In this document: in pieces, positions 15,941 to 23,338 of the stretch | How positions within the stretch are numbered: the first letter of the stretch is position 1 | Layout of the letters: every line of letters begins with the position of its first letter | From: a virus | Strand: one strand, 5' to 3' | Length of the DNA: 25,283 nucleotides | Virus record (IMG/VR): IMGVR_UViG_3300031576_001277 | Span: 1 to 25,283 of that record | Translations under genes and position numbers: made by a program | Notes under the pieces: generated by a model | The model's database searches: none | What the model saw: the letters and a program-made list of their open reading frames with translations, nothing else | Told to the model about the DNA's origin: nothing

Positions 15941-16558
15941 CGTGATGTATTGCCCGTTATAAACTCTGCACGCTTCCAAATATTCTTTATCCACAGCTTC
16001 AGAATCTTTGCGTGATGAATCGCTCATACCACCCAAATCTTCGCTCACCGCGCCAAAACTGTATTTGATCGAATCGCCACTTTGCGCATTGGAGATCTTC
16101 GATAAAGCAATCGCCTTGGCTTTCAACAACACGATCTGCGCTTCATCTTCACCCAGCGTGGTGTAATCGCCGCTTGTGGCAACCCATCCCGCTTTGTATT
16201 TGAAATAGCGTGTCATCGAATAAGCCGGTGTGGGTAGGAACGTGATTTGCTTATTGGCAATTGTCCACTCTTCTTCGAAATCTTTGCTGAGGGGAATCAA
16301 CCCCCCTTGCGAAACGATCACGCCATCCACACCCACCAGCGCATCGAGCGAGATCATCTTCAGGAAGTCAGCGGGCAGGTCATACGTTGCCGTGCCTGAG
16401 ACGATGGCGAGCGTCGAGATCTTCGTCAGTCCACACCGGCGCGAAAAATCAAGGACCGCATCCTTCACGGCCTGCTCATACTGCGCAGACGTGGGTACAC
16501 TATCCACCGCAGGAACTTCAGATTGCAAGAGAGTTTTCAGATCAGCGAGTGTAGTCAT
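15938..16558 (-). CDS. Head-tail connector protein (gp6/gp15-like)
   Basis: A 206-aa protein right after the capsid gene. The N-terminal helices (TLADLKTLLQSEVP, SAQYEQAVKDAVLDFSRRC), the central beta part (TLAIVSGTATYDLPADFLKM) and the helical region DEAQIVLLKAKAIALSKI match the adaptor proteins that dock under the portal in HK97- and SPP1-like phages. ATYDLPADF is typical of this group. The C-terminal tail is charged and ends in a tyrosine-containing segment. The call rests on pattern and position between capsid and stopper genes. Its stop codon is in repeat R5. Confidence 0.65.
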   Translation of the reverse strand: MTTLADLKTLLQSEVPAVDSVPTSAQYEQAVKDAVLDFSRRCGLTKISTLAIVSGTATYDLPADFLKMISLDALVGVDGVIVSQGGLIPLSKDFEEEWTIANKQITFLPTPAYSMTRYFKYKAGWVATSGDYTTLGEDEAQIVLLKAKAIALSKISNAQSGDSIKYSFGAVSEDLGGMSDSSRKDSEAVDKEYLEACRVYNGQYIT

Positions 16559-16580
16559 TTCAGTTGAAAAATTTTTTTCT

Positions 16581-16634
16581 AATTCCCCTTCCCCCGATTT
16601 GGGGGAAGGGGTTAGGGGTTGGGGGTGGCTCTTA
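16581..16634. repeat. GC-rich intergenic inverted repeat R6
   Basis: Arms CCCCTTCCCCC and GGGGGAAGGGG around a 5-nt core, followed by TTAGGGGTTGGGGGTGG. It lies between the capsid gene stop and the start of the connector gene; the capsid TAA is in its edge. Confidence 0.75.
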
Positions 16635-19310
16635 CGCCTGCGTCAACACATACGCCGCCTTGCCGCCGATTGGGGCGAGCGAAGCGTTGTACTCTTCGGC
16701 ATAGTATTGCTCAGCCGCCACGAGCTTGCCGTTGCTGTAGGTCGGGAAGGGACCCTTGACCGTCATCGGCTGAAACACGCGGTGCATCACGATCTCGCGG
16801 TTCATCACCAGGAACCACGTGTCGCGCATCTGGGTGGTTGCGAAGACGGGCAGTCCCTTCACGATCATGTTGGCGAAACCAGCCGCGCTCAACAACGCGT
16901 TCGGGAACCCGTCGCGTTGGAAGCCTGTCCAGTTGCTCAGGCGTTCGGCGTTCGTCACACTGCACAAAATGGATGTGGGCTGGTAATAGCGGTTGGCAAC
17001 CTTCACCGAAGCCACGCCGAGTTTCTTCACCAGGTCGGTGTAATCAGCATCGCTGATGTCCCATGTGCCGCCCGAGTTCGAAGCCACAGCCAAAGCCGCG
17101 GCAAGCGCCTTTTCGATCAAGGTCTTGTCAATGTCCAGTCGGATCTGGCGGATCAGGTTCGCCATCGTGCGCGTGACGGCATCCCAACCGAGTTGCGAGC
17201 GGCTGAACACGATCGCCTCGTGCGAGATGTAATCAGCCAGTCGCATTGCGCTCGCTTCGATGGTCTGACTGCTGAGCGACACCTTGGCGCGCTCGATCTC
17301 GGTGTTCTCACCTTTGCGTGTGGCGTGATAGGTGTAGGTCACAAGCACGTCATTCGCTCCAACGGCACCAGCGGCAAGGTGCTTGATCTTGCCATATTCG
17401 TAATCAATCACGAAGTCGGTGCCTTCCACATACGTGGTGCCTGCGGGGTTGCTGGTGACGACCACCGTGCCAGGCACGATGTTCTTGTTCGCCAGGTCAT
17501 ACCATACTTCTTCCGCACCGCTTGTTTCCAATTCATCGACCACGTCCACACTGTAGCCAGTCTCGCCAGTGAAGGCTTCGTAGAAGATTTTGGTCGGGGT
17601 TTGCTCCATGATGCCCATGTCAAAGACATTCGCGGCAACCAGGTTGGCAATGACCTCTGGAATAATCGTGCGGCTCACAGAATACGGCAGGTTGAGGTCT
17701 GTCGTCAATTCCGCTTCTTCAAACCTTTGCGATTCGTAGTAGAGACCTGCGGGTTGACCACGTTCATCAACTGTCTTGAAATACTTCTTGTCAAAGCATT
17801 CCAATACTAGCATCGCGAACATAGCACCGCGGTCCTGCCGCTTGCGAAGATCGATTTCAGAACGCATTTCGCTCTTGCGCAGCGATTCACTGATCTCGAA
17901 GGATGCACGCGCAAATTCGGGCGTACCCGTTTCAGTCTCCAGCACATTGCCGATTATCTTCACGCTCTTCCTGGATTCGTCCCAGCCCATGCCAACGAGC
18001 AATTTCTTTGAAGCCAGCTTGCCATATTCTTTGTATTTGCTCTCGGTAAATTTCTTCACCGCTTCGGGCGTGGTGAGTTCAGCTTCATTGAGCGAATCAA
18101 CAAAAGCCGCGTTCAATTCCTTACCAAACGGAAGATCCTTGGTGGCTTCTTTGATCGCATTCTTGACCTCAGCCTGCTTCTGGCTCTCTTTGAAAGCCTT
18201 GGCGTCGCGCAGGGTCTCATCCAGCGCCTTGGCAAGATCGGCATTGGTATCAATGCCGAGTTTCGTGCGGATCGATTCCTCGATCTTCTTCAATTGCGCC
18301 TCGCTCATTTCCACAAGCTGGGTTTCGGTGAATCCTTTGCCGAACAGTTCAGGGTGTTCAGCCAGTAATTTTTTCAGTTCCTCTAACATTTCGTCATCTC
18401 CTTGTGAGTGATTTGATTCTTGTAATTCCGCCGCATTCTTGAACGACGGATCGCCAACCAGGTCAGCGCCGGTCATCGAGATCCAAAGCATCCTCTCAAC
18501 TTTCTCCCCCTTGACCTTTTCGATTTTGGATTCCCCTATACCTCTAACACTGCCGCCTGGGTTTACGCCAGCCTCCATCAGGATCTCAACATCTTTTCCC
18601 TTGCTGGTTAGGATGAGATCGCCCTCGATATCGAGCCGCTCACCGTTCCAGTCCAGTGTGTCCCACCGCACTACTGTTTCAAGGTACTCCGTCTGTTTCT
18701 TGCCTTTGGTGATTGGATGTTCAACTTCACCGGTCAGTATTTTCAAACGTCCCTGACCCGCTGATTCGTGAAGATGCGATCGCCAATCAGCGACCAGCGC
18801 TTCAATGACAGCGGATTCATAAAGACGGTTGTTTCCATTGACTACATTTGCCACCATGAATCCATTGATTCGAATTCGACGTGTGCCTTTCGATTCATCC
18901 TTCGCCTCAAGCAGTCTCACATGGCTCGGGGCGATCGCTTCCTCGAATCGCTTCCCACTCTTCTTCTTGCTCTCAGTCACTACCGTCTGCGGTTGATACG
19001 TGAGCTCTACAATCTCCCACTGATCACGTGCCGCAAACACATATTCGCGCTGAGCGGAGCCGTCAGGCGCAGACGAAGCGTCTGCCTTCGAATAAGTGAC
19101 CTTGTAATACTCGTCGGTCTTCAACGGGCTGGAAGAACCATATTCAGTAACGATCACATGATCGTCGAAGATCTCAGCGATATAACAGTTAAGACCATCC
19201 TCTTGATAAGGAAACAATGCGCGAAAAGCCTGGTTGATCAGGCTCATCGTATATTCCATGCTTCCCTTCACCAGCTCCTCGATTACTTTACCTTTTCCAA
19301 TTTTCTTCAT
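16632..19310 (-). CDS. Fused prohead protease, scaffold and major capsid protein
   Basis: An 892-aa protein joining parts that are usually separate. Residues 1-105 are a distinct N-terminal domain (AFRALFPYQEDGLNCYIAEI). Residues 145-293 resemble T4 gp21-like maturation proteases: NGNNRLYESAVIEAL, GEVEHP (H198), PGGSVRG (S254, likely nucleophile) and GADLVGDPSF. Residues 308-455 are a charged helical scaffold (MLEELKKLLAEHPELFGKG). From about 470 the major capsid protein follows (LNLPYSVSRTIIPEVIANLV, DIDKTLIEKALAAAL, LPVFATTQM), with a beta-rich insertion near 610-665 (AGTTYVEGTDFVIDY). Codon 308 is an ATG with AAGGAG 8 nt upstream, so a 585-aa scaffold-capsid product may be made separately. 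The protease would cut itself and the scaffold away during head maturation. Confidence 0.85.
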   Translation of the reverse strand: MKKIGKGKVIEELVKGSMEYTMSLINQAFRALFPYQEDGLNCYIAEIFDDHVIVTEYGSSSPLKTDEYYKVTYSKADASSAPDGSAQREYVFAARDQWEIVELTYQPQTVVTESKKKSGKRFEEAIAPSHVRLLEAKDESKGTRRIRINGFMVANVVNGNNRLYESAVIEALVADWRSHLHESAGQGRLKILTGEVEHPITKGKKQTEYLETVVRWDTLDWNGERLDIEGDLILTSKGKDVEILMEAGVNPGGSVRGIGESKIEKVKGEKVERMLWISMTGADLVGDPSFKNAAELQESNHSQGDDEMLEELKKLLAEHPELFGKGFTETQLVEMSEAQLKKIEESIRTKLGIDTNADLAKALDETLRDAKAFKESQKQAEVKNAIKEATKDLPFGKELNAAFVDSLNEAELTTPEAVKKFTESKYKEYGKLASKKLLVGMGWDESRKSVKIIGNVLETETGTPEFARASFEISESLRKSEMRSEIDLRKRQDRGAMFAMLVLECFDKKYFKTVDERGQPAGLYYESQRFEEAELTTDLNLPYSVSRTIIPEVIANLVAANVFDMGIMEQTPTKIFYEAFTGETGYSVDVVDELETSGAEEVWYDLANKNIVPGTVVVTSNPAGTTYVEGTDFVIDYEYGKIKHLAAGAVGANDVLVTYTYHATRKGENTEIERAKVSLSSQTIEASAMRLADYISHEAIVFSRSQLGWDAVTRTMANLIRQIRLDIDKTLIEKALAAALAVASNSGGTWDISDADYTDLVKKLGVASVKVANRYYQPTSILCSVTNAERLSNWTGFQRDGFPNALLSAAGFANMIVKGLPVFATTQMRDTWFLVMNREIVMHRVFQPMTVKGPFPTYSNGKLVAAEQYYAEEYNASLAPIGGKAAYVLTQA
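18387..18403 (-). promoter_or_regulatory. Internal ribosome-binding site and ATG in the fused capsid gene
   Basis: AAGGAG followed by ATGACGAA and then ATG at 18389, in frame within the 892-aa gene. The site lies exactly at the join between the protease end (after DPSFKNAAELQ) and the scaffold start (MLEELKKLL). It is as good as the sites used by neighbouring genes, so it would yield a 585-aa scaffold plus capsid product. Confidence 0.65.
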
Positions 19311-19331
19311 CGTTTATCTCCTCAAACAATC

Positions 19332-20939
19332 TCAACCATCAAACATTCCAACTTGCAAACCTTCAAACAGCGACTCGGCAGTAACAACAATTGCTTCACT
19401 GCTCGCGGTCTTCTGGTCGCCGCCATCCTCGGCGATCATTCCCACACCACCACTCACGCTATCCACATCATCGTCATGGCGTCCCTTCGGAAACGAAGTT
19501 GCCTCGCGAATAAAATCCAAGTTCCACGGACCACGCACCAGCTTCACGTATCCCTGCTTCGCGCGCAATGCCCAGGGACGTGCCCGCGACACTTTATCTT
19601 TATCGACAATAATCGCCTGTATCCTTACTTTGACAAGTTGCTTGTCCTTCAAAAAAGCCTTTACTACCAATTTTTGAAAGGCATTGCTCTCGATGCCCCA
19701 TTCAGTGTTCAACTCAGCATCCGAAAGCATCGCAGTTTTTGCCAACGGTAGGAAGGCTTCAAGTTTGTGTTCCTTGATTCGATCCCGCAAAATCAAATTA
19801 CCTTCCGTGTCCAATGCAACCGCAAGGGAAGAATTCCAATCGCTTGTTTGTGTCTCACCCAAAGCCAGGTCGCAATACCGAAACCACTGCAACCCTTCAG
19901 GCGCTTTCTCGATGATCCCAAAATCCTTATCGTCGAAGAACTCACCGTCTGCCATGCGCGGCAGTTGCTGGAAGATCGCTTCGAAGTCGAAATCCAGCAT
20001 GTTCGCCCGCGTCGTTGCCAGCTTCTTCGCATCCGATCGTTCAGGCCACAATGGTTCCCCTGGCTTTCGACCAAGCACGTCGCCGTTCATCGGGATATAA
20101 ATTCCGCGCAATAAATTCTCGCGATACTCTTCCTCGGTCTTTGGATATTTATCTTCATCCAAAGCGAGCGCAGGCAGGAAGACAACATCAAACTGATCGG
20201 CTTCAGTGTCGCTGATCATCAGAGTCAATAACTGCCCTGCCAGGTCTTCCTGGTCCCAGCGTGTGTGCATGATGATGATCGCCGCACCTGGCGTATTCGC
20301 CACACGGGGATACACTACGGATCGGTACCAGCTCATCACTTTGCTTCGATACGTTGTGCTCTCTGCATCTTCACGGCTCTTGAACGGGTCGTCGATCACG
20401 ATCAGGTGGGCAGGTCGCCCTGTGATACCGCCTCCGATACCAGCCGCAAAAACGGACCCGCGGTGACCCTTCAAATTCCACGAAACAACCGAACGGCTCT
20501 CAGGGCTCAACTCGACCGGCTCATCCACTGCGGAGCGCTGTCCAAAGATATTGGCATATGCATCGCTTCCAACGTAATTCCGCATGATGCGGCTGTTCTC
20601 AGTTGCCAGGTCCGCGCCATAGGATGTAAGAATGATTCGCGAGTCGGGCAGGTCTCCCAACAGCCACGATGGAAACAGGCGGCTTGCCTGTTCGGTCTTT
20701 CCGTATTGCGCTGGTTCGCAGATCAACAGGCGGCCGATCCCCTCAGCCCCTTTTGTTTCGATAAATCGCTTCACCTGTTCAAGTTTTTCAGCCAGGTAAA
20801 TATGATGCTTCGCGGGCTTATACCAGGGCGCCACATACATGCTGTAATCAATCAAATGACGACGCGCCAGCTCACGCTTTGCCATCTCGGCGCGTGCCAT
20901 CTTGGGTGTCACACGTGCTCGCACTGCTGAAGAAGACAT
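19332..20939 (-). CDS. terL: Terminase large subunit
   Basis: A 535-aa packaging motor. The ATPase half carries a deviant Walker A (ICEPAQYGKTEQAS, lysine 81), Walker B HLIVIDDPF (D183, D184) and the coupling motif MHTRWDQEDLAGQLL (224-238). The nuclease half shows acidic metal ligands in YCDLALGE (D357), GIESNAF (E417) and HDDDVDSVSGG (489-499), the RNase H-like arrangement of terminase nucleases. Length is usual for the family. It cuts concatemeric DNA and pumps it into the prohead through the portal. It follows terS closely, and the fused protease-capsid gene follows after about 20 nt, without the portal gene usually found here. Confidence 0.93.
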   Translation of the reverse strand: MSSSAVRARVTPKMARAEMAKRELARRHLIDYSMYVAPWYKPAKHHIYLAEKLEQVKRFIETKGAEGIGRLLICEPAQYGKTEQASRLFPSWLLGDLPDSRIILTSYGADLATENSRIMRNYVGSDAYANIFGQRSAVDEPVELSPESRSVVSWNLKGHRGSVFAAGIGGGITGRPAHLIVIDDPFKSREDAESTTYRSKVMSWYRSVVYPRVANTPGAAIIIMHTRWDQEDLAGQLLTLMISDTEADQFDVVFLPALALDEDKYPKTEEEYRENLLRGIYIPMNGDVLGRKPGEPLWPERSDAKKLATTRANMLDFDFEAIFQQLPRMADGEFFDDKDFGIIEKAPEGLQWFRYCDLALGETQTSDWNSSLAVALDTEGNLILRDRIKEHKLEAFLPLAKTAMLSDAELNTEWGIESNAFQKLVVKAFLKDKQLVKVRIQAIIVDKDKVSRARPWALRAKQGYVKLVRGPWNLDFIREATSFPKGRHDDDVDSVSGGVGMIAEDGGDQKTASSEAIVVTAESLFEGLQVGMFDG

Positions 20940-20946
20940 TATTCTT

Positions 20947-21693
20947 TCACGCCTCTTCTTCTTCCCCTAAATCGGATGCTTCTCCCGATTTGGAGGAAGT
21001 GCCCGATAGGGCGATGGGCGTCGTGTTGCGTCGTTCCAACTCATTGCTGGCAGATGATGCGATCTCCCTCAGCTCGTCGTCGCTCAAGTCGCTTTCGCCA
21101 ATGCTCCCTTTGCTGAGCTTCTTGGCGATCTCAGCCGTGATCTTCGATGACGGTGTGTAGATGCCTCCCATCTCGAACATCAACTTGCGGTCTGCATGAC
21201 CCTTGTAATCCGCTTCGGTGGCTACCTCCACCATCGCATTTAACGCATCCGGCAGCGCATCGAAAATGATCGAACCCTGTAGCATCGAGATCATCTCATC
21301 GATCGCCGGGTTCTTCTTCCTCCAGGTCGCGATCGCGCGGTCAGAATTTAACGCCAGGCATTTTGTTGCCAGCTCTTCCTGCGTATCAGGCCAGCGATAC
21401 TTTTTCGGTTGACTTGCCCAGGCGATATACACTGCCACACGCCACTTCCATCCCCCTTCCATCAGTCGTTTGAATAAGTCCATCCAACGCGGAATAATTT
21501 CGCGTTCACCCATCGCGATCTTTTTTCCATCTTCGCCGTGGATGAAGTTTTGCTCTTTTACCCGTAATGCAGAGAGAGCCGCAAGCGCGGCTTCGCTCGA
21601 AAGCTTCTCCTCGTTCTGCGGAATCGCTTCCTCGATGCCAACCAATTCCATTGGCAATTGATAAACAGGCTTGTCCAATCGTCCGTTAGTCAT
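20947..21693 (-). CDS. terS: Terminase small subunit (phBC6A51-like)
   Basis: A 248-aa protein directly before the large terminase. Residues about 80-135 contain WKWRVAVYIAWASQPKKYRW, then TQEELATKCLALNSDRAI and TWRKKNPAID, a helix-turn-helix layout typical of the phBC6A51 type of small terminase, which recognises phage DNA and loads the motor. A second helical region (SKITAEIAKKLSKG) would serve oligomerisation. The last 30 residues are low in complexity (SGTSSKSGEASDLGEEEEA) and are encoded by a copy of the GC-rich repeat family (R7), so the C-terminus is a recent extension over an intergenic repeat. Eight bases separate it from the terL ATG. Confidence 0.7.
   Translation of the reverse strand: MTNGRLDKPVYQLPMELVGIEEAIPQNEEKLSSEAALAALSALRVKEQNFIHGEDGKKIAMGEREIIPRWMDLFKRLMEGGWKWRVAVYIAWASQPKKYRWPDTQEELATKCLALNSDRAIATWRKKNPAIDEMISMLQGSIIFDALPDALNAMVEVATEADYKGHADRKLMFEMGGIYTPSSKITAEIAKKLSKGSIGESDLSDDELREIASSASNELERRNTTPIALSGTSSKSGEASDLGEEEEA
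20958..21020. repeat. GC-rich inverted repeat R7, inside coding sequence
   Basis: The plus strand shows CTTCCCCTAAATCGG, a short loop, CCCGATTTGGAGGAAG and then TGCCCGATAGGGC, the same order as copies R4 and R5. Here the repeat is translated as the C-terminus of the small terminase rather than lying after its stop codon, and its G-run is interrupted. Confidence 0.7.
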
Positions 21694-21708
21694 TATTCTC
21701 TTTCTGTA

Positions 21709-22071
21709 TTAAGGCGTCTTTCCGAACACCAGGTACAGCAACCCAATGACGACGAGTGTGATAATTTGCGGAAGGACTTTATCCCGCAGGTACGTCCAGA
21801 AATCAAAACGTTTTTCCAGCACCGCCTTGATCTTCTGCGTTGTCGTCAACAGATCAGTCTCGCGCTTTTCTTCCCGTTCTTCCCTTTTCCTGCGCACTTC
21901 CCTCAACTCACCTTTGAAGTCGTTCAGGTCAATACGGAAATCAATTTCATTTTTCCGTATACTTGAAATTTCACCGCGCGTATACCGTAGCATGTCGAAG
22001 ATGGTCGCTAATTGATCGGCTAATGGCATCTTTACGAATGATTGTTTCTCTTGGTCAGATATTTCGATCAT
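21709..22071 (-). CDS. Coiled-coil protein with C-terminal membrane anchor (XhlA-like)
   Basis: A 120-aa protein. Residues about 20-85 form a charged coiled coil (many E, K and R; REVRRKREEREEKRE) and residues about 98-117 form one membrane segment (VLPQIITLVVIGLLYLVFG). This layout, a helical N-terminus plus a C-terminal hydrophobic anchor at 80-120 aa, is that of XhlA-like phage proteins found in lysis cassettes. Similarity rests on architecture, not on a conserved motif. It is the last gene before the terminase pair; the next ATG follows after 15 nt. Confidence 0.5.
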   Translation of the reverse strand: MIEISDQEKQSFVKMPLADQLATIFDMLRYTRGEISSIRKNEIDFRIDLNDFKGELREVRRKREEREEKRETDLLTTTQKIKAVLEKRFDFWTYLRDKVLPQIITLVVIGLLYLVFGKTP

Positions 22072-22160
22072 CCCAACACCAAATTTCCATACAGGCGAAT
22101 ACGGATCGTACCGACATGATCTTTCTTGCGGGCATTCAACAACGAGATCAATTCGTCCAC
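22068..22160 (-). CDS. Possible 30-aa small protein
   Basis: The gap between the 89-aa and 120-aa genes holds a frame with good coding character (DELISLLNARKKDHVGTIRI) that ends in a TGA overlapping the next ATG as ATGA, the coupling used elsewhere here. The best start is GTG at 22160, but no clear ribosome-binding site precedes it. In-frame coding continues upstream to a TAA without an ordinary start codon, so the true start is uncertain. Confidence 0.3.
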   Translation of the reverse strand: MDELISLLNARKKDHVGTIRIRLYGNLVLG

Positions 22161-22179
22161 GTTTTGTTCGGCTAACGGT

Positions 22180-22449
22180 TTAGATTACCTGCTTTGGGGC
22201 GGGCGTGGATTCGCTTTCAGATGCCGCAGATTCCCCAAAGTCAGGTGCATCTTTTGTTAGCCAACCATCATCGGTAGGCTGTTGTGTTTGCTGATAAGAC
22301 CATTCAAGCAATTCTATGCAAGTTGAATTATTCAAACGCTTTCCAGTTTGCGAAATGAAATCGGCGGCAAGTTCATCGAGCATTTTATGTAACTCAACAT
22401 GACGAGCCTTGTGATCCATTTCGCTTATTTTTTCAGTGTGTTTTACCAT
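22180..22449 (-). CDS. Hypothetical 89-aa helical protein
   Basis: An 89-aa protein without membrane segments. Residues 1-55 are helical and charged (SEMDHKARHVELHKMLDEL, IELLEWSYQQTQQ), and the tail is acidic and low in complexity (GESAASESESTPAPKQ). The ATG overlaps the end of the upstream gene. No family is recognised; position between membrane-protein genes suggests a small accessory gene of the lysis group, which is inference only. Confidence 0.55.
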   Translation of the reverse strand: MVKHTEKISEMDHKARHVELHKMLDELAADFISQTGKRLNNSTCIELLEWSYQQTQQPTDDGWLTKDAPDFGESAASESESTPAPKQVI

Positions 22450-22649
22450 TTCAATCCTTTCGTTTGCAAGCGGTTGGCTAACTCGATATCGATCACGGTC
22501 ACGCGCTCGGTTTCCAGATAAGTCAAGGCGGGAAGTTCCTTCGCCACGCGCGATACATACAATATGATCGGTCTTGATTCCTGTTGTTTGCGCGGTTGTT
22601 TCACCGGTTCACTCCGGGCGGACGCCTGGCACTCACACCAAGCATCCAC
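22443..22649 (-). CDS. Hypothetical 68-aa protein
   Basis: The start is a GTG 8 nt after the stop of the holin-like gene. The protein begins with VDAWCECQASARSEP, has a basic stretch (KQPRKQQ), and continues with IILYVSRVAKELPALTYLE and IDIELANRLQTKGLKW. No family is recognised. The end overlaps the start of the next gene by seven bases, which supports translation as part of the same operon. The two cysteines close to the N-terminus (CEC) are the only notable residues. Confidence 0.55.
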   Translation of the reverse strand: MDAWCECQASARSEPVKQPRKQQESRPIILYVSRVAKELPALTYLETERVTVIDIELANRLQTKGLKW

Positions 22650-22657
22650 CCAATCAC

Positions 22658-23050
22658 TTATTTCTTCGCGGGTTGAAATCCCTTGATAGTTCCGTGTACG
22701 CCGAACGCACCAAGTATTGTCACCAGCAAAGTAAGGGCTACTGCAACCGATGCCTGTGCAGGCTCCGGAACCGCTGAAAGCAAGGCATTGAAAAACAGGA
22801 CCACCGCGCTTGTAATGGATGCGGCAATCATCGCCGCCCAGCCTGTCAGGTCTTTGCCGAGTTTCGAAGAGACCGACTTCAAGCCTGCGGTAACAACGAA
22901 GATCACAACCAGCGAGATTATTCCTTCAAAGTCAACCGGCAATGTCAGATCTCCTGCAGGGGGTTCCTCGCCCTGGGCAAAGACTGGCGTCACAGTGAGC
23001 GCAAGCATTGCCAGCAAAAGGAACAGAAAAAAAATACGTTTGGTCTTCAT
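22658..23050 (-). CDS. Holin-like membrane protein with signal peptide
   Basis: A 130-aa protein. Residues 1-25 form a classic signal peptide (MKTKR, a leucine/phenylalanine core, then PVFAQ with a likely cut after VFA). A short acidic, proline-rich segment follows, then three hydrophobic segments near residues 43-62, 72-95 and 100-122 and a basic tail (FQPAKK). Small size, several membrane segments and a charged C-terminus fit a phage holin, but a cleaved signal peptide is unusual for one. The ribosome-binding site AAAGGAG stands before the ATG. The gene leads the putative lysis group upstream of the terminase; no endolysin is recognisable nearby, so the lysis role is inference. Confidence 0.6.
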   Translation of the reverse strand: MKTKRIFFLFLLLAMLALTVTPVFAQGEEPPAGDLTLPVDFEGIISLVVIFVVTAGLKSVSSKLGKDLTGWAAMIAASITSAVVLFFNALLSAVPEPAQASVAVALTLLVTILGAFGVHGTIKGFQPAKK

Positions 23051-23067
23051 ACAATCATCTCCTTTGA

Positions 23068-23130
23068 ATGTCTTCCCCCAAATCGTGATCGCCTATTTGG
23101 GGGAAAGCGGCGAAGCCGAAGGGGGTGGAT
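23068..23130. repeat. GC-rich intergenic inverted repeat R8
   Basis: Member of the family described at 13800. It shows the arms CTTCCCCCAAAT and ATTTGGGGGAAAG and the side hairpin GCGGCGAAGCCGAAGGGGGT. It lies between the P2 leader and the ribosome-binding site of the 130-aa gene. Confidence 0.7.
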
Positions 23131-23215
23131 TAAACGGAAAGCGCCCGATGTCAAGTGACATCGGGCGCTAACTCCGATAAGTTGCCCGTTACCAGAACGG
23201 GCGTGCTAAATTTGC
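23130..23215 (-). ncRNA. Structured leader or small RNA downstream of P2
   Basis: From the predicted P2 start (about 23215) the RNA would contain hairpin GCCCGTTctggtAACGGGC (23202-23184) and then a perfect 14-bp stem (23169-23156 with 23153-23140) with a 2-nt spacer, followed by TTTCCGTTT. If the second stem terminates, the product is an 85-nt small RNA; if it is read through, this is a 165-nt leader of the 130-aa gene. Its long perfect stem could also be a processing site. I do not recognise the family. Confidence 0.5.
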
Positions 23216-23221
23216 CCCCAA

Positions 23222-23250
23222 ATCTTAAACCCAAATTCCTCCCGCGTCAA
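23222..23250 (-). promoter_or_regulatory. Sigma70-like promoter P2
   Basis: Minus strand TTGACG (23250-23245), a 17-nt spacer and TAAGAT (23227-23222), placed immediately after terminator T1. It is the natural promoter for the holin-like gene and the late genes that follow. Confidence 0.65.
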
Positions 23251-23255
23251 GAGTC

Positions 23256-23304
23256 TAAAAATGCAAACACCGCGGCCTGAGGGGGGCAGGTCACGGCGTT
23301 TGCA
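23256..23304 (-). terminator. Intrinsic terminator T1
   Basis: An 11-bp stem with one G-U pair, TGCAAACGCCG (23304-23294) with CGGTGTTTGCA (23272-23262), an extra inner CCTG/CAGG pairing, and TTTTT directly after. It sits just downstream of P1 and would also end the E2 cassette transcript. Confidence 0.85.
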
Positions 23305-23310
23305 ATGGTG

Positions 23311-23338
23311 ATTATAGAATGTTTTCAGGATTTGTCAA
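23311..23338 (-). promoter_or_regulatory. Consensus sigma70-like promoter P1
   Basis: Minus strand TTGACA (23338-23333), a 16-nt spacer and TATAAT (23316-23311). Both hexamers are perfect consensus. The predicted start, near 23304, falls on the first base of terminator T1, so by default P1 would give only an RNA of about 50 nt. Confidence 0.75.

Noticed and set aside
16230-17810. A 526-codon open frame on the plus strand.
   Set aside because: It lies opposite the capsid and connector genes and crosses repeat R6. Its composition (many H, R, V) is that of an antisense shadow, and it has no ribosome-binding site.
20265-20930. A 221-codon plus-strand frame opposite terL.
   Set aside because: Shadow of the terminase reading frame, no start signal.
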